From positions 1 to 64,000 of the forward strand of contig NZ_KB908219.1 of the NCBI RefSeq assembly GCF_000382365.1: a stretch of DNA of 64,000 nucleotides, read 5' to 3'. The notes beneath the pieces are model-generated. The model saw only the letters and a list, made by a program, of their open reading frames with translations. It searched no databases and was not told the origin of the DNA. Each line of letters opens with the position of its first letter. Positions within the stretch are counted from its first letter, which is position 1. The stretch is from Pannonibacter phragmitetus DSM 14782 (lineage in GTDB: Bacteria; Pseudomonadota; Alphaproteobacteria; Rhizobiales; Stappiaceae). This document shows positions 45,534-53,215 of this stretch, in pieces. The translations under genes and the position numbers were made by a program.

Positions 45534-45609
45534 GGGTGTATAGCTCAGTTGGTAGAGCATCTGACTCTTAATCAGACGGTCCAAGGTTCGAATCCTTGTG
45601 CACCCACCA
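45534..45609 (+). tRNA. tRNA-Lys (anticodon CTT)
   Basis: The 76-nt cloverleaf starts GGGTGTA, which pairs with TGCACCC, and carries an encoded CCA at 45607-45609. The anticodon stem is TCTGA/TCAGA around the loop CTCTTAA, giving anticodon CTT (lysine AAG codons). The T loop is GGTTCGAATCC. No other tRNA was seen in the window. It stands at the left side of the accessory stretch 45.6-53.7 kb. Confidence 0.97.
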
Positions 45610-45789
45610 TCTTCTTCCCTTGAAAATCTGAAGTAAGCTCCGCGCAAGCGTCGGCACTTATAAGGCCATGACTTAAGGGTTGCATGGCCTCTTTGATGCA
45701 GCCTTGAATGGATCGCCGGAGCGTGTGCTTGCATCTTCCTGCTTGTAACTATCGCGCTCGTTCCGGCCATGGTTTCGCGCGGAGTCCCT

Positions 45790-46746
45790 ATGAAATCCTC
45801 TCTTGCAGCCGCTGCTCTGATCGCTCTGGGCAGCCTGCCTGCTGCCGCTGACACGCTGGCCGAAAAGCCGGATTGTGCGGCCGATCTCGCCTATGCTGTG
45901 ACACTGCTCGACGAACTGCAGATCTGGCGCAGGATTGAGCCGCGCCCCGACATGGTTCCAGTCGAGGAAAACGGGCGTTGCGTGCTGCGCAAGGGGGGCT
46001 TTTCCTTTTTCGGAAAGGGGCTGCCTTATCAGATCGAAATGGATGAGGTGGTATGGGCCGTGACGTGGGGCGAGCCCGGGCGCGTATCGATACCACAGAA
46101 GCTTGTGCTGGACATCAAGAACAGCCAGCGCACACCGCTTGTGGCGGGCCTGGATGCTGAAATGGTGGAGTTGATCGAGAGTTTGGAGTCCAGTTCCTGG
46201 AGCCTTCATTTTGACTATGCGATAGGGCCGGATTGGGACTGGCTGGAGCTGAACCGTTTCGGCTTCACTGGTCCAACCGGTGATGCCGTCCAGATATCCG
46301 GACGGCTTCAGCTCGTCGAAGATACGCTGCCCCTGGAGCCAAATCAGGCGCATCAAGAGAAAGATCTTGGCATCAAGAGTTTGGAGCTTAAGGTGCAGGA
46401 TGAGGGATATCTAGAAATAACGGCCCTTTCTACATTCAAGCGCATGCAGCAAAAATTGCAATGGCCGGAGAAAAGCTCCGATTTTTTTGTCAAACTATTG
46501 CTATCTGATGGGGTAAGGCAATTGCCCGAAGGGCTGGTGGATCAGCATAGTCGTTCAGCGCTTCTGGCCATGGTCAAAATGCTACCGCACCCTCATGGCA
46601 TCATGCATTTTAAAATAAACTCCGAAACTGGTCTCTTCCTCAACGACATCGAAGCTCTTGAGGAGGGCGGGGAGGAGCCCTTGGTGGAGAGATTGCAGCG
46701 CGCGGGCATCACGATCTCCGCAAGGCATGAACCCGTTCTTCCCTGA
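45790..46746 (+). CDS. secreted protein of unknown function, paralogue 1
   Basis: The 318-residue protein has a signal peptide (about 1-20, SLPAAADT) and no membrane segment. It is not recognised as a named family. Motifs shared with the next gene: CAADLAYAVTLL, PVEENGRCVLR, DEVVWAVTWGE, PQKLVL and LPEGLVDQHSRSALLA. Each protein has a Cys in the CAAD and NGRC motifs that could bond. The two genes are tandem, 138 bases apart, with a common start context (GGAGTCCC/T ATGAAATC). Confidence 0.75.
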   Translation: MKSSLAAAALIALGSLPAAADTLAEKPDCAADLAYAVTLLDELQIWRRIEPRPDMVPVEENGRCVLRKGGFSFFGKGLPYQIEMDEVVWAVTWGEPGRVSIPQKLVLDIKNSQRTPLVAGLDAEMVELIESLESSSWSLHFDYAIGPDWDWLELNRFGFTGPTGDAVQISGRLQLVEDTLPLEPNQAHQEKDLGIKSLELKVQDEGYLEITALSTFKRMQQKLQWPEKSSDFFVKLLLSDGVRQLPEGLVDQHSRSALLAMVKMLPHPHGIMHFKINSETGLFLNDIEALEEGGEEPLVERLQRAGITISARHEPVLP

Positions 46747-46884
46747 CCGGCCGCCGGTCTTCGTCCTCGCCATCCGTAAAAAATGCGATGCAGATCACGG
46801 ATCTGCAGGGCGGGGGTGTGCATTGTCAGGACAGGCCGGAGCTTTCCGGCATTCTGGTTCTGATGACATGCATGTGGAGTTCCC

Positions 46885-47868
46885 ATGAAATCGCTGTTCG
46901 CCACTGGCGCCCTGATCCTTGCGGGCTGCGTTTCTGCTGCCGGCAGTGCGCAGGCTGCGGAAATTGGCTGCGCTGCCGATGTGGCCTATGCCGCTTCCGT
47001 TCTCGAAAAGGCGGCGACTGAGCGCGCCGGTGCGGCGCTTTCCGCGATGACGCCGGTGGAGGAGAATGGCCGCTGCATTCTGCGGGATGTTTCCCTGCCT
47101 TTGACCGAAGGGATGGTCACCTACACCATCGAGGCGGACGAGGTGGCCTGGAACGCGCAATGGGGGGAGGACGGCCGGGAGATCGCGCCACAGAAGCTCG
47201 TGCTGGAGATGACCGGCGCGCGCAACATCCCGATGTTCGAGGGCATGCCTGAGTCGATCTATCAGATGCGGCTGATTGGGGAGAGGAACCGCGGCAGTGT
47301 TCATCTCGACTATGAGCTGGACCCGGAGCGCAAGCAGCTGGCGCTGAACCGGCTTGAGATCGATATGGGCAGCGGCACCCGGATGCGAACGGCGGCGCGG
47401 CTTGAGGCGTTTGATCTTCCGGCGCTGCTGGCCGAGCCGGCGCAGATGGACAAGGTGGCGCAGATCCGGCTGCATGAGCTTGACCTCAAGCTTGAGAATG
47501 GCGGCTTCTTTGAATCGATGTCGGCGGTCTGGATTGCTTTCCTCTATCCGGCTTTCGGGGGAAGCCCTGAAACTGCCGTCGAGGCCGCGAAGCAGCTGCT
47601 GACGGAGCGGGTTGAAAAGCTCCCGGATCCGCTGGTGGATCAGGACAGCCGCAAGGCATTGGCCTCCATCATTGCATCCGTTCCTCATCCCGCCGGTCTG
47701 ATGCATGTGAATGTCAGCTCGGTGAAGGGGATTTCGACACTGGATTTCGCGCCTCTGGCCGCGCTGGGGCCGGTGACCCTTGAGGCCCTGCTGCCCCATC
47801 TGGATGGCGTGAAGATCACCGTGCGCCATGATGACGTGCCTTCCTGCGTCTGCGAGAGCCGCTGGTAA
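46885..47868 (+). CDS. secreted protein of unknown function, paralogue 2
   Basis: The 327-residue protein is a paralogue of the preceding gene. It begins MKSLFATGALILAGCVSAAGSAQAAEIGCAADVAYAASVL: both a lipobox (LAGC) and a conventional cleavage site (AQA) can be read, so it could be a lipoprotein or fully secreted. Shared motifs are PVEENGRCILR, DEVAWNAQWGEDG, PQKLVLEM and LPDPLVDQDSRKALASI. It ends SCVCESRW, with two additional cysteines. A terminator follows. The function is unknown; the tandem duplication suggests a pair with related roles. Confidence 0.78.
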   Translation: MKSLFATGALILAGCVSAAGSAQAAEIGCAADVAYAASVLEKAATERAGAALSAMTPVEENGRCILRDVSLPLTEGMVTYTIEADEVAWNAQWGEDGREIAPQKLVLEMTGARNIPMFEGMPESIYQMRLIGERNRGSVHLDYELDPERKQLALNRLEIDMGSGTRMRTAARLEAFDLPALLAEPAQMDKVAQIRLHELDLKLENGGFFESMSAVWIAFLYPAFGGSPETAVEAAKQLLTERVEKLPDPLVDQDSRKALASIIASVPHPAGLMHVNVSSVKGISTLDFAPLAALGPVTLEALLPHLDGVKITVRHDDVPSCVCESRW

Positions 47869-47899
47869 GCCTGCGCAGTCTGATCAATGATTTTTCTTG

Positions 47900-47935
47900 C
47901 GCCCGGTCAGGCCCGCCTGTCCGGGCGTAATTTTT
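47900..47935 (+). terminator. rho-independent terminator after paralogue 2
   Basis: CGCCCGG, CAGG, loop, CCTG, CCGGGCG form a hairpin with one internal mismatch, followed by AATTTTTG. It separates the paralogue pair from the reb locus. The following stretch (47936-48240) is AT-rich and has no clear gene. Confidence 0.8.
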
Positions 47936-48218
47936 GTCCGGTAGTGTGAATTAAATCCTTGGTTGTACCTGGTTGCAAAGATCTGGCGGGCGGTACATGC
48001 CCTTCCGCCCTCCGCAGCTTCGCGTATTCAGGGTTGTGCGGGTGGTGTGTTTTTCATTTTCTTCTTATGCGTGTGGTGGCGTGCAGCCGATTCCTGATGG
48101 CTGCCCACCGGCAAATGTTCTTCTGATTTCAGGTTTTGAAACTGAATACGCGAGAATATCATGCTTAACAAAGTATTAAATTATTAATTTGTGGCTATAA
48201 AAAATCCCGCTAAGGTTG

Positions 48219-48242
48219 TCACGAAGGAATTTCTTCTGCGTC
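48219..48242 (+). promoter_or_regulatory. reb-locus element TCAC-N16-CGTC, copy A (before sigma factor gene)
   Basis: TCAC (48219-48222), 16 bases, CGTC (48239-48242). If it is a promoter, transcription starts near 48249, 65 bases before the ATG at 48314, and the sigma factor would activate its own gene. Confidence 0.65.
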
Positions 48243-48313
48243 TATCCAGACAAGCCCAGAGGGTGAGAGGGTCTGCGTCGAAGACTTTCGTGGTTGAAAC
48301 CGGGAATCGCGCA

Positions 48314-48925
48314 ATGACGAGTGTTTTGCCTGCAAACGGATTATGGACCAGCTGGATTGATGACGCGCCTGTGCTGCGGCGCCGGGCGTTGCGCCTGACG
48401 AAGGGGGACAGGGAAGAGGCGGAGGACCTGCTGTCCTCCACCCTGATCAAGGCGATCTCACACGTTGAGCGTGCAGAGACCCATATCCGTGAACCGCGTG
48501 CCTTCCTGCTCTTTGCGCTCAAGAACGAGTACATCAGCAGGTTGCGCCGCAAGAACTCGGAGCGTCAGGTGCGGGATTTCTCGGCTGACATCTACGAGGA
48601 CAACGACACGGGTTTTGCGGATGTGCGCCCCTCCCAGGAGCACCTGCTCTGGCAGCAGGAAATCCTGCGCCGGGTGATGACCGTCATGAATTCCCTGTCT
48701 GCCGAACACCGGCGGATTTTCGAGCTGCGCTTCTGCGAGGAGCAGAGCTACCGGGACATCGCCGATGTGCTGGGTATCTCGGAAGCGCTGGCGCGCAAGC
48801 GGGTGCAGACCCTGCGCCAGACGCTGAGGGCAGCCCTTGGTGAAACCGGGCAGGAGCACTGGAACCAGCCGCAGGAACGGGTGTCAAAAACCGCCCCCTC
48901 GCGGCCCTCACGGACGAAAGCCTGA
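48314..48925 (+). CDS. ECF-type RNA polymerase sigma factor of the reb locus
   Basis: The 203-residue protein has sigma region 2 (about 15-85: ALRLTKGDREEAEDLLSSTLIKAISHV, then EPRAFLLFALKNEYISRLRRKN) and region 4 (about 125-185: SLSAEHRRIFELRFCEEQSYRDIADVLGISEALARKRVQTLRQ), with no region 3, as in ECF sigma factors. I use ATG 48314 (MTSVLPANG). An in-frame GTG at 48191 would place the candidate promoter inside the gene, so it is less likely. No anti-sigma factor gene is recognisable next to it. Four of the five downstream reb genes carry the same upstream element as this gene, so it is the probable activator of the locus. Confidence 0.88.
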   Translation: MTSVLPANGLWTSWIDDAPVLRRRALRLTKGDREEAEDLLSSTLIKAISHVERAETHIREPRAFLLFALKNEYISRLRRKNSERQVRDFSADIYEDNDTGFADVRPSQEHLLWQQEILRRVMTVMNSLSAEHRRIFELRFCEEQSYRDIADVLGISEALARKRVQTLRQTLRAALGETGQEHWNQPQERVSKTAPSRPSRTKA

Positions 48926-48931
48926 CGCGTC
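48908..48931 (+). promoter_or_regulatory. reb-locus element TCAC-N16-CGTC, copy B
   Basis: TCAC (48908-48911), 16 bases, CGTC (48928-48931). It overlaps the last codons and the stop of the sigma factor gene and lies 42 bases before the first reb gene. Confidence 0.65.
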
Positions 48932-48973
48932 CAGATTTATGTCGGGTCATCGCAAACCGAACAGGAACAGGAA

Positions 48974-49201
48974 ATGGCCGATCAGCTTGTAAATTCCCAG
49001 ATCACCGATGCGGTCACCCAGACCAACGTGAAGGTGGTCGCCGAAGCGCCGTCCCAGGCCATCGCGAGCCTCTATCAGGTCAGCAGCCATGCGACGGGCC
49101 TGTCGATCCAGAATGCGGTTCACAGCCAGCAGGCTTTGAACCAGGTCATGACGGCGGTCGTCTCCAAGGCGGTGCAGCTGATCATGGAAGTGGGCCAGTA
49201 A
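48974..49201 (+). CDS. short RebB-like R-body protein
   Basis: The 75-residue protein is a shortened Reb-family (R-body) protein: SQITDAVTQTNVKVVAEAPSQAIASLYQVSSHATGLSIQNAVHSQQALNQ matches the first 60 residues of the longer reb proteins at 51.8-53.6 kb (ITDAVTQSNVKVV, LYQS.SHSTG, NAV.AQQ). It lacks the C-terminal part (QTGVSDNLTSLLTVL). AACAGGAACAGGAA precedes the start. Reb proteins of about 100 residues polymerise into the coiled, pH-responsive R-body ribbon; a short form may cap or modify it. Confidence 0.88.
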   Translation: MADQLVNSQITDAVTQTNVKVVAEAPSQAIASLYQVSSHATGLSIQNAVHSQQALNQVMTAVVSKAVQLIMEVGQ

Positions 49202-49286
49202 CATCAGGGCGGCGGTTTTTTCCAGTCCGTCCTTAGGTGCTCACAGGTGCTCCGGTCTGGCCGGGGCGCGATGAGGGAGCTGTGCC

Positions 49287-50249
49287 ATGGCCACGAAAAC
49301 GTTTCTGGACCGCCTGCGCCAGTCTGCCTCCGCCGCCGTGAGCGGAGCGGAGGGGAAAGGCAAGCAAAGAGCCTGGCGGGACGGCTGGCTTTCCGACTGG
49401 ATCCACGGCGGAAAGCCGGCGGCAGACGGGCAGACTCAGCCGGATACGCCGGAGGTCAGCCCGCAAGGCGAAACCGGAGGGGCTTTGACGGTGCCCGTGG
49501 AGGCGAAGCCGCCGGTGGCCGGACATGCGCCCGCCACAGCTCCGGCCACGGCGAAGCCGGCTTCCCGCCTGTCCGCAAGGGCGCCTGATCCCGGAGATGC
49601 TGCTGTTTCGCGGTCTGCTCCGGCGGGGGGGCGGGTGCCCGGAAATGCCGGCGAAGGTTCGCCGGGCTCCGTTAACGTTAACACGAGCCCGTCCGGTCGG
49701 GCGGGTCTTACGTCCCAGACTTCGACCCAGCCCTCGTCCCAGACCTTGCGTCCGGTGAAGGGGCGCCCCGTCAACGGCAGGCCGGTGAACCTTGAGGCGG
49801 CCTTTGCCCCGCAGCTTGAGAAAGACCTGTCAAAGGAGAAAAGAATGCCTGGAGATCCGAATGCCCCGGTGGGCGCGACACCGCCTGACACTTCGGCGCT
49901 GAACAAGCAGATCGTGCAGGCGGTGAACTTCACCAACTATCAGAATCTGGCGAATGCGCCCGCCATGGTCATCACGCCGCCGGAGATGAGCGTCGGTCAG
50001 ACGACCGCCATCGCGGTGCAGGATGCCGAGAGCTACATGAACGCCATCATGCAGATTGCGGTGGCCGGGCAGGCGGTGGCCATCAAGAAGGCGGCGCAGG
50101 GGCCTGCGGGCGAGTTGATCGCCGTGCCGCTGATGGCGGAAATCCAGGCCATGGTGCAGGCGGCCGTCGCCGTCTACGGCAGTGTCAGCACCACCGCCGG
50201 AACCTCGGCCTCCACGGTGATCGGCGACCTGAAGACGGCCGTGTCCTGA
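49287..50249 (+). CDS. R-body-associated protein with long low-complexity N-terminus
   Basis: The 320-residue protein has two parts. Residues 1-185 are rich in Pro, Gly, Ala, Ser and Gln without predicted structure. Residues 186-320 begin MPGDPNAPVGATPPDTSALNKQIVQAVNFTNYQNLANAPAMVITP and resemble Reb proteins in the NKQIVQAVNFTN and LANAPAM motifs and in the alanine-rich helices that follow. An internal ATG (49845) has a very good ribosome site (AAAGGAG, six bases away), so a 134-residue short form may also be made. It lies 85 bases after the first reb gene and is probably co-transcribed with it. Its role is unknown. Confidence 0.75.
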   Translation: MATKTFLDRLRQSASAAVSGAEGKGKQRAWRDGWLSDWIHGGKPAADGQTQPDTPEVSPQGETGGALTVPVEAKPPVAGHAPATAPATAKPASRLSARAPDPGDAAVSRSAPAGGRVPGNAGEGSPGSVNVNTSPSGRAGLTSQTSTQPSSQTLRPVKGRPVNGRPVNLEAAFAPQLEKDLSKEKRMPGDPNAPVGATPPDTSALNKQIVQAVNFTNYQNLANAPAMVITPPEMSVGQTTAIAVQDAESYMNAIMQIAVAGQAVAIKKAAQGPAGELIAVPLMAEIQAMVQAAVAVYGSVSTTAGTSASTVIGDLKTAVS

Positions 50250-50338
50250 GGGCCTGCGAGCCGCTGAAATCCTGAAGAACAGGCACGGCGAGCGTGCCAC
50301 AGAGGCCGGATCATGCCCGGCCGTTGGGAAGGTGTGTC

Positions 50339-50767
50339 ATGGAACTGAGTACGGATGGCTTGTGCCGCGATCTGGAGGTGCTGATCCAGTGCTTCCTTGA
50401 AAACTGGGCCGAGGAGATTGGCCAGACCTGCGATGTGCCGGGAGAGGAAACCCTCTTCAATGTCTATCCTCAGGTCATCACGCAACTGTCCTGGGCGCGT
50501 ACGGCGCTGGGACAGGCGGGCCAGTTGATGAGCCTTGCCGGTAGCGGCGAGGTGACGGCGGTCACCACCTGCGAGATGACAGCCGTGTTTGAAGCGGGGG
50601 ACGCAACCGGGGCCGAACGCGGAGCCAGGGAGGCATCCTGCAATTCCGACAGCCTGATGCGCGATGCGCTTGCCTTCATCAGCCAGTCCATGCGCAGCAC
50701 CGGCCGTTCGGCCAAGACCCGAAAGGAGAGCGAAAATGACGGACGTAGAGACCGGTGCCGGAGTTGA
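50339..50767 (+). CDS. unknown protein of the reb locus
   Basis: The 142-residue protein opens MELSTDGLCRDLEVLIQCFLENWAEEIGQTCDVPGEETLF and contains AALGQAGQLMSLAGSGEVTAV-like helices; it has no signal peptide and no recognised family. Its last 30 bases overlap the start of the next gene. The position between two R-body-associated genes suggests an assembly or regulatory role; an anti-sigma function is possible but nothing in the sequence shows it. The start is ATG 50339 with GGAAGG about seven bases upstream. Confidence 0.7.
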   Translation: MELSTDGLCRDLEVLIQCFLENWAEEIGQTCDVPGEETLFNVYPQVITQLSWARTALGQAGQLMSLAGSGEVTAVTTCEMTAVFEAGDATGAERGAREASCNSDSLMRDALAFISQSMRSTGRSAKTRKESENDGRRDRCRS

Positions 50768-51641
50768 GCCCAAGGCTGAAACGGCATCCACGCAGCCGGA
50801 CAGCCAGTCCGGCAGTCAATCAGGGGCGCAGCCCTCCGCACAGCCGCCTGCACAGGCTGCTGTGCAGTCTGCCACCGAGAATGCGGGGCAGATTCCGGGA
50901 GTTCCGGCACCTCAGGTGGACGTGATCAAGGTGACCCCGCCTGAGGTGCCCATTCCCGGGGTCAAAGTGCCTGTGATGACCCCGCCTGCCGGCCCTGCCT
51001 CCGGGGCTGATGCAGACAGTGGCCGCGGAGACGGGCGCGACGCCGGGCGGAGTGAAGGCCGTGGTGCGGGGCGCGGCGGGGATGAGGCCGCTGCAGCCGG
51101 AGCCTCCGGCCAGGCGGCAGGGGCTGCCACCGGCGAGTTCGTCCGAGATTTGGCCGGTAGTGGTGCGGATGGCAAGGACGCAGGCTCCGGCGGTGCTGCA
51201 ACAGGGGCGCAGCTGCTGCGCCAGCTGCTCATCGAGCATCTGAAGGTCGCTGCCCTGCAGTCCGGCTATGCTCAGGTCACCCAGGCACTGCCGAAGGTTC
51301 TGGCGGCCGGGATCGAGGCAGGGCAGCGCAAGAAGGCTGCGGATCTGGCCTATGAAGAGGGGCTGGCGGTTGCGGTCAAGGTGCTGACCAGTGCCCGTGA
51401 TGCGGCGAAAAACCTCTCAAGCTCCATTCAGGGCGAACAGGAGACGCTGGCCAAGCTGCTGGCCAACAACGAGGAACTGGTGAAGCTGCCGCCGGATGCG
51501 GTGAAGGCCCTGAGCGTGATGGAGCAGATCGGTCACAATCTGGCGACCCAGAAGGCCGGACTGTCGAACCCGGCCGTGCGGCAGGGTCTTCAGTATCAGA
51601 TCGAGCAGATGAAGCAGCATCTGGCAGGAAATCCTCGCTGA
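50736..51641 (+). CDS. R-body-associated protein with Ser/Gln/Pro-rich N-terminus
   Basis: The 301-residue protein starts MTDVETGAGVEPKAET with AAAGGAGA upstream. Residues 1-160 are low-complexity (Gln, Ser, Pro, Ala, then Gly, Asp, Arg), and residues 165-300 are helical: LLRQLLIEHLKVAALQSGYAQVTQALPKVLAAGIEAGQRKK and AKNLSSSIQGEQETLAKLLANNEELV. Not recognised as a family. Same two-part plan as the 49287 gene. It overlaps the previous gene by 32 bases and ends with a terminator, closing the first reb transcription unit. Confidence 0.75.
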   Translation: MTDVETGAGVEPKAETASTQPDSQSGSQSGAQPSAQPPAQAAVQSATENAGQIPGVPAPQVDVIKVTPPEVPIPGVKVPVMTPPAGPASGADADSGRGDGRDAGRSEGRGAGRGGDEAAAAGASGQAAGAATGEFVRDLAGSGADGKDAGSGGAATGAQLLRQLLIEHLKVAALQSGYAQVTQALPKVLAAGIEAGQRKKAADLAYEEGLAVAVKVLTSARDAAKNLSSSIQGEQETLAKLLANNEELVKLPPDAVKALSVMEQIGHNLATQKAGLSNPAVRQGLQYQIEQMKQHLAGNPR

Positions 51642-51668
51642 TTAGATCTTGATACCGTGAAACACTTG

Positions 51669-51700
51669 CGCCCTTGCGATTAAATCGCAGGGGCGTTTTG
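51669..51700 (+). terminator. rho-independent terminator of the first reb unit
   Basis: CGCCCTTGCGATT and AATCGCAGGGGCG (51669-51695) form a 13-pair stem with one G-T pair, followed by TTTTGATTTG. It lies 28 bases after the 50736 gene. Confidence 0.8.
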
Positions 51701-51741
51701 ATTTGTATTTGTGTTCTGGGATTTAATTTGCACGGAACCTG

Positions 51742-51765
51742 TCACGCGAACTGCTAGTTGGCGTC
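51742..51765 (+). promoter_or_regulatory. reb-locus element TCAC-N16-CGTC, copy C
   Basis: TCAC (51742-51745), 16 bases, CGTC (51762-51765), 58 bases before the reb gene at 51823. A GGAAC motif seven bases further upstream does not keep the same position in the other copies. Confidence 0.65.
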
Positions 51766-51822
51766 TTTTCTTGTGCAGGTGATTGGCTGAACCCGGCCAC
51801 GCCGCAGATCAAGGAGATGAAT

Positions 51823-52143
51823 ATGGCCGCACCCACTACCGTGAGCCCGATGATCACTGATGCCGTGACCCAGTCCAACGTGAAGGTTGTTGCCGAGTCG
51901 CCGGCAATCGCGCTGAGCACGCTCTATCAGTCCATGTCCCACTCGACCGGCATCATGTTCCAGAACGCTGTTGCCGCCCAGCAGCAGCAGAACTCGCTGG
52001 CCCAGGCCGCGACCAACCAGGGCATCATGCAGATCTATTCCGTCGACACGACGGCAGCTGCCGGTGCGACCGAGAAGGTTGCCCAGACGGGCGTGTCCGA
52101 CAATCTGACCAGCCTTCTGACGGTGCTGCAGTCCTTCAGCTGA
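51823..52143 (+). CDS. rebB: RebB-family R-body protein
   Basis: The 106-residue protein is a typical Reb protein: PMITDAVTQSNVKVVAESPAIALSTLYQSMSHSTGIMFQNAVAAQQQQN, then NQGIMQIYSVDTTAAAGATEKV and QTGVSDNLTSLLTVLQSFS. It is close to the genes at 52323 and 53295 and to the R-body subunits RebA/RebB of Caedibacter in size and motif. Such proteins build a hollow, coiled ribbon that unrolls at low pH. AAGGAG is six bases before the ATG at 51823; the in-frame ATG at 51817 touches that site. Own element and terminator. Confidence 0.92.
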   Translation: MAAPTTVSPMITDAVTQSNVKVVAESPAIALSTLYQSMSHSTGIMFQNAVAAQQQQNSLAQAATNQGIMQIYSVDTTAAAGATEKVAQTGVSDNLTSLLTVLQSFS

Positions 52144-52181
52144 CCACAGTCCGCCGGGGACGCACAGACCAGACCAGATTG

Positions 52182-52206
52182 GGGCCGGCTTCATGCCGGC
52201 CCTTTT
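52182..52206 (+). terminator. rho-independent terminator after the 51823 reb gene
   Basis: GGGCCGGC and GCCGGCCC form an 8-bp stem with loop TTCAT, followed by TTTTG. An almost identical hairpin follows the next reb gene. Confidence 0.85.
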
Positions 52207-52242
52207 GTCATGTGAAGTCCTGAGAAATGCCGGGGCGCTCTC

Positions 52243-52266
52243 TCACAGGCGCCTGGGATTGACGTC
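52243..52266 (+). promoter_or_regulatory. reb-locus element TCAC-N16-CGTC, copy D
   Basis: TCAC (52243-52246), 16 bases, CGTC (52263-52266), about 57 bases before the reb gene at 52323. The flanking bases (CTCACA, CGTCCTA, GGTGTA, GGGCC) match copy E. Confidence 0.7.
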
Positions 52267-52322
52267 CTATGAGGTGTAGAGGGCCGCATGCGGTGCTGGC
52301 CCGCCTCAAGGAGTAAAAAGAG

Positions 52323-52655
52323 ATGGCCGATCCTACCACCGTGAGCCCGATGATCACCGATGCCGTGACCCAGTCCAATGTCCAGGTCGTTGGCGATGCG
52401 CCTGCCGTTGCGCTCAGCACGCTGTACCAGTCGCAGGCCCATTCGCTCGGCATCCTGTTCGAGAATGCTGTCGCTGCCCAGCAGCAGCAGTACACCCTGT
52501 CCCAGGCTGCAGCGAACCAGGGCATCATGCAGATCTATTCCGTCAACACCACGGCTGCAGCCGGCGCTTCCGAAAAGGTGGCGCAGACGGGCGTATCCGA
52601 CAATCTGACCAGCCTGCTGACCATTCTCGGCGCGCTGGGCGGCAGCGGCCGCTGA
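52323..52655 (+). CDS. rebB: RebB-family R-body protein
   Basis: The 110-residue protein reads DPTTVSPMITDAVTQSNVQVVGDAPAVALSTLYQSQAHSLGILFENAVAAQQQQ and ends QTGVSDNLTSLLTILGALGG. It is the same family as the genes at 51823 and 53295 and is a likely structural subunit of the R-body. AAGGAGT precedes the start. It has its own upstream element and terminator, so each rebB is a separate transcription unit. Confidence 0.92.
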   Translation: MADPTTVSPMITDAVTQSNVQVVGDAPAVALSTLYQSQAHSLGILFENAVAAQQQQYTLSQAAANQGIMQIYSVNTTAAAGASEKVAQTGVSDNLTSLLTILGALGGSGR

Positions 52656-52702
52656 CGGGGCAGCCTCCCGCTGGCGCTGTTGCCGGCGTCTGCCAGAACT
52701 GG

Positions 52703-52730
52703 GGCCGGCGTCATGCCGGCCCTTGCTTTG
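52703..52730 (+). terminator. rho-independent terminator after the 52323 reb gene
   Basis: GGGCCGGC (52703-52710), loop GTCAT, GCCGGCCC (52716-52723), then TTGCTTT. It is nearly the same hairpin as at 52182. Confidence 0.8.
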
Positions 52731-52821
52731 CATCCCGGCTGCACGCAGCCGTCGCTTGAAAGGCGGTGGAGCAGGGATACTCTGAACCTCTGTTGGCCAT
52801 GAGGTTATCGGGGAGAGGCAG

Positions 52822-53151
52822 ATGGAAGGTGCTGAAGCGGATGGGCCTGACATTTCCGCCTGGGAGGCAGGCAACACCGCCCAGCCCGTGCCCGAGCATC
52901 CTGCATCCCTGCGCAATCTGCTCCATGTATCCACCCATCACTCGACGGGCTTGCTTTTTGAGAACGCCCGCAGCGCGCAAGAAAACTTGAAGGCTCTGGA
53001 ACGGGCTGCCAGATCGGGAACAGATGCTCCTGGAAGCCCCTATCAGGTGCCTATCGGCTTCAGCCCTGCTCTGATCGCGCCGCAGAGCGATGTGCCGGAC
53101 AATATGCTCAGCCTGCTTACTGTATTGAACGCATTCAAAAGCCGGCCCTGA
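52822..53151 (+). CDS. divergent Reb-like protein
   Basis: The 109-residue protein keeps only part of the family pattern: LRNLLHVSTHHSTGLLFENARSAQENLK and SDVPDNMLSLLTVLNAFKS at the end match the other reb proteins, but the N-terminus (ITDAVTQSNVKVV) and the QGIMQIYS centre are replaced. The acidic start (GAEADGPDISAWE) is unlike the rest. GGGGAGAGGCAG precedes the start. No TCAC-N16-CGTC element lies in the 166 bases before it, so it may rely on read-through. It may be a specialised or decaying paralogue. Confidence 0.75.
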   Translation: MEGAEADGPDISAWEAGNTAQPVPEHPASLRNLLHVSTHHSTGLLFENARSAQENLKALERAARSGTDAPGSPYQVPIGFSPALIAPQSDVPDNMLSLLTVLNAFKSRP

Positions 53152-53215
53152 GAGGGGAGCGGAGCAAATTGCTCACGTCATCCACAGTCAGGGATTGAAA
53201 GATGTCCGATCTACC

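Noticed and set aside
48191-48313. longer sigma factor starting at GTG 48191
   Set aside because: It would place the TCAC-N16-CGTC element inside the gene, and the extra residues are not sigma-like.
51734-51761. EcfG-type (GGAAC...CGTT) general stress promoter before the 51823 reb gene
   Set aside because: GGAAC is present but no proper -10 at the right distance, and it is absent from the other reb units; the shared TCAC-N16-CGTC element explains the set better.
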